DNA from: Taenia hydatigena
Lineage: Eukaryota > Platyhelminthes > Cestoda > Cyclophyllidea > Taeniidae
DNA length: 64,000 bases
Assembly: GCA_036345935.2 (NCBI GenBank)
Contig: JADWOT020000007.1
Location: 8,554,163-8,618,162, forward strand
Direction of reading: 5' to 3'
Positions 61,590 to 64,000 of the stretch are shown here, piece by piece; the stretch's first letter is position 1, and each line of letters begins with the position of its first letter. A program made the translations under genes and the position numbers. A model generated the notes under the pieces. It ran no database searches, was not told where the DNA came from, and was given only the letters and a program-made list of their open reading frames with translations.

Positions 61590-62895
61590 TACATGGCCTT
61601 GTTCAGCGCCATTCTTCTGCTCCATTTTCATAGGGAAGAATATTTTAAACGATTACTTCCTTGATGTCAGCAAGGTGGTTGCCTGCTTCTTTATTCCTAT
61701 TTTATCGGATTACCTTGTCAAAGTTAAGTCTCGCAGTTAACACTACGTCAGAAACACAATTTTTGCATCAACACTGCATTAAACCTGAGCAGAAAAGCAG
61801 TTGTTGTAAATGCCTCTGAAACAAATTGCCACTAGAGCAAATACATCCACAAGCATCGCTTCTAGTGCTCTTTGTTACCTAACTGATCATGCTTACGAAT
61901 CGCTTCTTTGCTTCCCGCATCCTTGGGGTACAACTAAAGATTTCCTAATTTCTTCCCATGCAGACTGTTTGTGCTTTCTCAATGGCGAGGGTATTGCTCG
62001 GTTAAAAGGCAATTTCATAGATCATATTGATAGTGCTAAATGAATTTGATCTCAAGACTTCTAGCTGAAATGCGATGTGGTGGAATTTTTTACAAAATAA
62101 CGCCGAACTTTTACCCAACGCTCACGTCGAAATCAAAAGAATGTATTCTTAATGTAGGCAGTGAATAGGCCCGTGAATCTATGGGTTTTCGGGGCTCCTG
62201 ATTAAAAATATGGAGCTAATCTTATTTTTTTTTGTCTAATCGGTACCGAATATCCCTTCCATTAATGCCATGGCGAAATGTGTGATTGTGAATGTGAATG
62301 CGGAGATGAAGCTATTCGGTCATGCGGTCTCGCAGTGGATAAAAATGTGTCCTGATGCTTAAAATGCATTACTTTGCGAATGAATGCTTTAGCAGCTCAT
62401 TAATTGGGGTCTGCATGCAATGCTTCATCATTACTAACTGCCGCTACTAGATACTGGTTTTAATCAACTAGTAAACAGGCAACAAATTCTGGGCCTTAAT
62501 TACCTGGGTACAGTTCAATGTTGTCATCACGCTTTGCATGATGTAATTGTGTTACACATGCGATGAGGCTAGATGAACGAACCCGAAATACAGAGTAACA
62601 ATTTAAAAATATTAGCGCTTCTCATTGGTCTGGCGAAATTGAAGTTACCTTTGCAATAAAAATATTTTGTCCAAGACTACAACGAATAACCTAGGAGCTA
62701 AAATGCAAAATCAATCTAAAAATAAGATGTATTCGCAATATACAGAGAAAATTGATTGCTGACGGCGTGGATAAGAGAAAAAATCAGCTAAGGGGTAAAG
62801 ATTAACAAATCTTGCTCTTATTTCAAAATTTATTTAAAGCTAATCAGAGGATATTCATGCCACGAAGGCAGGGTCATGTAATAGGTGCAGCCAAC
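61590..62895 (+). repeat. Right arm of the imperfect palindrome
   Basis: Partner of 59530-60830 in opposite orientation. Block order is kept through the arm, including ATTTCTTCCCATGCAGACTG, AAAAGGCAATTTCATAGATC and the outer GAGGATAT(T/C)CATGC block. Confidence 0.8.
61810..62043 (+). CDS. 77-codon frame conserved in both palindrome arms
   Basis: The frame (MPLKQIATRANTSTSIA, later GTTKDFLISSHADCL and RLKGNFIDHID) has a counterpart in the left arm on the minus strand at about 60440-60650, where the same protein reads with internal stops. In the 33 aligned codons that I counted, mismatches fall about 7, 10 and 16 at codon positions one, two and three, and a run of seven codons differs only by silent third-base changes. 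That pattern indicates past selection on the protein. Upstream similarity (VVV-x-x-LKQ) needs one frameshift in this copy, so it too is probably a fragment. The family is not recognised. Confidence 0.4.
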   Translation: MPLKQIATRANTSTSIASSALCYLTDHAYESLLCFPHPWGTTKDFLISSHADCLCFLNGEGIARLKGNFIDHIDSAK

Positions 62896-62983
62896 CAAAA
62901 TTCGCAGAAGCGACACCCACACACCGTTAGCTACTATAAAGGCTAGCAGATACCTGACGGAGGCATTAACGGTCAATCAACAC

Positions 62984-63223
62984 ATGCAGACTTTCAAAGG
63001 CCTCCTCGTGCTATTGCTTACCTCATTCTTGGCGGCAGAAACCGAATCGCGCACTGCTGCAGCGTTCAACGGAACAGATAAATCCACAAATATCTCTACT
63101 CCCGTCACGACAGCACCAAAGAATGCAATGTTGGTTCCAAATACAACATTACCAACACGAAACTATACGCAAAATACTGCAGCGCTCAATAAAACAGCCT
63201 CCCTAACGATTGGTGCCAAATAA
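62984..63223 (+). CDS. Mucin-like secreted glycoprotein, N-terminal part
   Basis: The frame starts with a good signal peptide (MQTFKGLLVLLLTSFLAA) and continues as a 79-residue Thr/Asn/Ala-rich protein with five N-glycosylation sequons (NGT, NIS, NTT, NYT, NKT) and many Thr/Ser for O-glycans. It stops at TAA 63221-63223. The bases be-yond it still encode Thr/Ser-rich sequence in other frames, repeat the AAFNGT motif and end in a hydrophobic tail before a polyadenylation signal. A secreted or surface mucin-type core protein is likely. Such small apomucins are known in cestodes, which is part of the reason for my guess about the organism. Either this is a short natural product or the gene has been broken. 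Confidence 0.55.
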   Translation: MQTFKGLLVLLLTSFLAAETESRTAAAFNGTDKSTNISTPVTTAPKNAMLVPNTTLPTRNYTQNTAALNKTASLTIGAK

Positions 63224-63491
63224 GACGCGATAGCACCGACAACCGATACTTGAAGCTACTCCACAGCATCACTACTTCGACTTCGCCCACAATGCCATCA
63301 GTAAAAACCACTTGCCAAATACCGCTGCGTTTAATGGAACAGAGTTCACTGCCACTATCACTAGGACAGCCACGTCCTCTGCTGCTTCTCCTTCGTCTAC
63401 TGACAGTTCCATTACAACCTCCTGTTCAACTTTCGTCGTACACACATTTACAGCTTCTCTCTATTCCTTCCTCTTCTTTTGCATGGATTAG
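63224..63491 (+). pseudogene. Frameshifted continuation of the mucin-like gene
   Basis: After the stop, frame-by-frame reading gives DAIAPTTDT, then ITTSTSPTMPSVKTT in a second frame, then NTAAFNGTEFTATITRT and STFVVHTFTASLYSFLFF in a third, ending at TAG 63489-63491. The Thr/Ser-rich composition, the repeat of AAFNGT and a hydrophobic C-terminus (possible membrane or GPI-anchor signal) indicate one original frame broken by a stop and about two indels. Unrecognised introns are the alternative, but no pair of splice sites that I tried restores the phase. Confidence 0.5.
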
Positions 63492-63578
63492 TGCTTTTTG
63501 TTATTATTAGTGGTTCCACTCCTCACCTTTTCTTCTTGTCCTACTTCATTAAGTTCTCTGTTCCTCCATTATGTCGTT

Positions 63579-63584
63579 AATAAA
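63579..63584 (+). promoter_or_regulatory. Polyadenylation signal AATAAA
   Basis: A canonical AATAAA lies 88 bases after the final stop of the mucin-like sequence, suitably placed for its transcript. Confidence 0.5.
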
Positions 63585-64000
63585 TGCTGCCTACATCAGC
63601 CTTCCTGTGGTGCTCTTCAATGCTTGGTCCACTAAGTACACTGCCGTTCATTGAAGCCAATTTTTGTCATTCCTACAGTTTTGTAGGATGCGCTGCAAAA
63701 ATTGGTACTTTGACGATAACCGATGTGGTGCCCTGGTCTACAAATTTCTAGTGCATTTTACATAGATATTTGGTACACACTAGTGTAATTATTTGGTGTT
63801 TTCTGTTGGTCGACTTTGATCTTCGTAGGCAAGATGATTAAAAATTTCAAATGTAATGACTTTGTCGGTCGATGTTGCCGTAAATAGACTATTTAGATGG
63901 GATTTTTATGGAAAATACTTATGGCGTGCCATTAAATGCTATATTTATTTCTCCCCGCACCATCATGTACTGATATTTTGTGTGCGATTCTCGTTTGCAC
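63585..64000. other. No gene recognised
   Basis: No frame, RNA gene or repeat is supported in the last 416 bases. Confidence 0.5.

Noticed and set aside
1..64000. CRISPR arrays, prokaryotic operons, integrated bacteriophage or viral genes
   Set aside because: No regularly spaced repeats, no ribosome-binding-site-led gene clusters and no viral hallmark frames were seen; the sequence is eukaryotic in character.

Overview
The window looks like animal nuclear DNA. It has no operons and no long continuous genes. It carries a 5S rRNA gene, an intact tRNA-Pro, several damaged tRNA-like sequences, intron-less decayed copies of cellular genes (HSP70, a tandem-RRM protein), many old diverged repeats, and one convincingly spliced gene with very small exons. 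Secreted micro-exon-type and mucin-type genes together are most typical of parasitic flatworms (cestodes or trematodes). That is my best guess for the organism, at low confidence; nothing here fixes the species.

Layout. 1-5.4 kb: nothing firm, then a possible C-terminal membrane exon (+, 5383-5539). 7.1-7.85 kb: a dispersed repeat beside a decayed copy of the spliced gene found at 55 kb. 9.0-9.5 kb: HSP70 pseudogene (+). 12.1 kb: 5S rRNA gene (+). 14.5-15.6 kb: repeat copies. 16.9-18.9 kb: tRNA-like remnants and an intact tRNA-Pro(UGG). 20-28 kb and 32-44 kb: members of several diverged direct-repeat pairs. 29.3-32.4 kb: more tRNA or tRNA-like sequences. 36.5-39.2 kb (-): a broken tandem-RRM gene copy followed by other broken coding-like stretches. 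44-52 kb: almost nothing recognisable.

52.9-55.8 kb (-) holds the best gene in the window. It predicts a secreted protein of about 258 residues, built from a signal-peptide exon, one 147-nt exon, a run of tiny exons (22 or 50, 56, 20, 20, 33, 33 and 32 nt) and a terminal exon with a stop. Splice sites are canonical and reading phase is kept from exon 2 to the stop; only the exon 1/exon 2 junction is ambiguous. Its pyrimidine-rich introns explain the strong purine bias of the + strand there. 59.5-62.9 kb is a large imperfect palindrome with arms of about 1.3 kb, which carry diverged copies of an unidentified, formerly coding sequence. 63.0-63.5 kb (+) holds a mucin-like secreted glycoprotein gene whose reading frame is broken further on.

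The genes do not form an obvious pathway. The common themes are small secreted proteins (52.9-55.8 and 63.0-63.5 kb) and extensive old duplication. All repeat boundaries, exon joins and identities were read by eye and were not computed.
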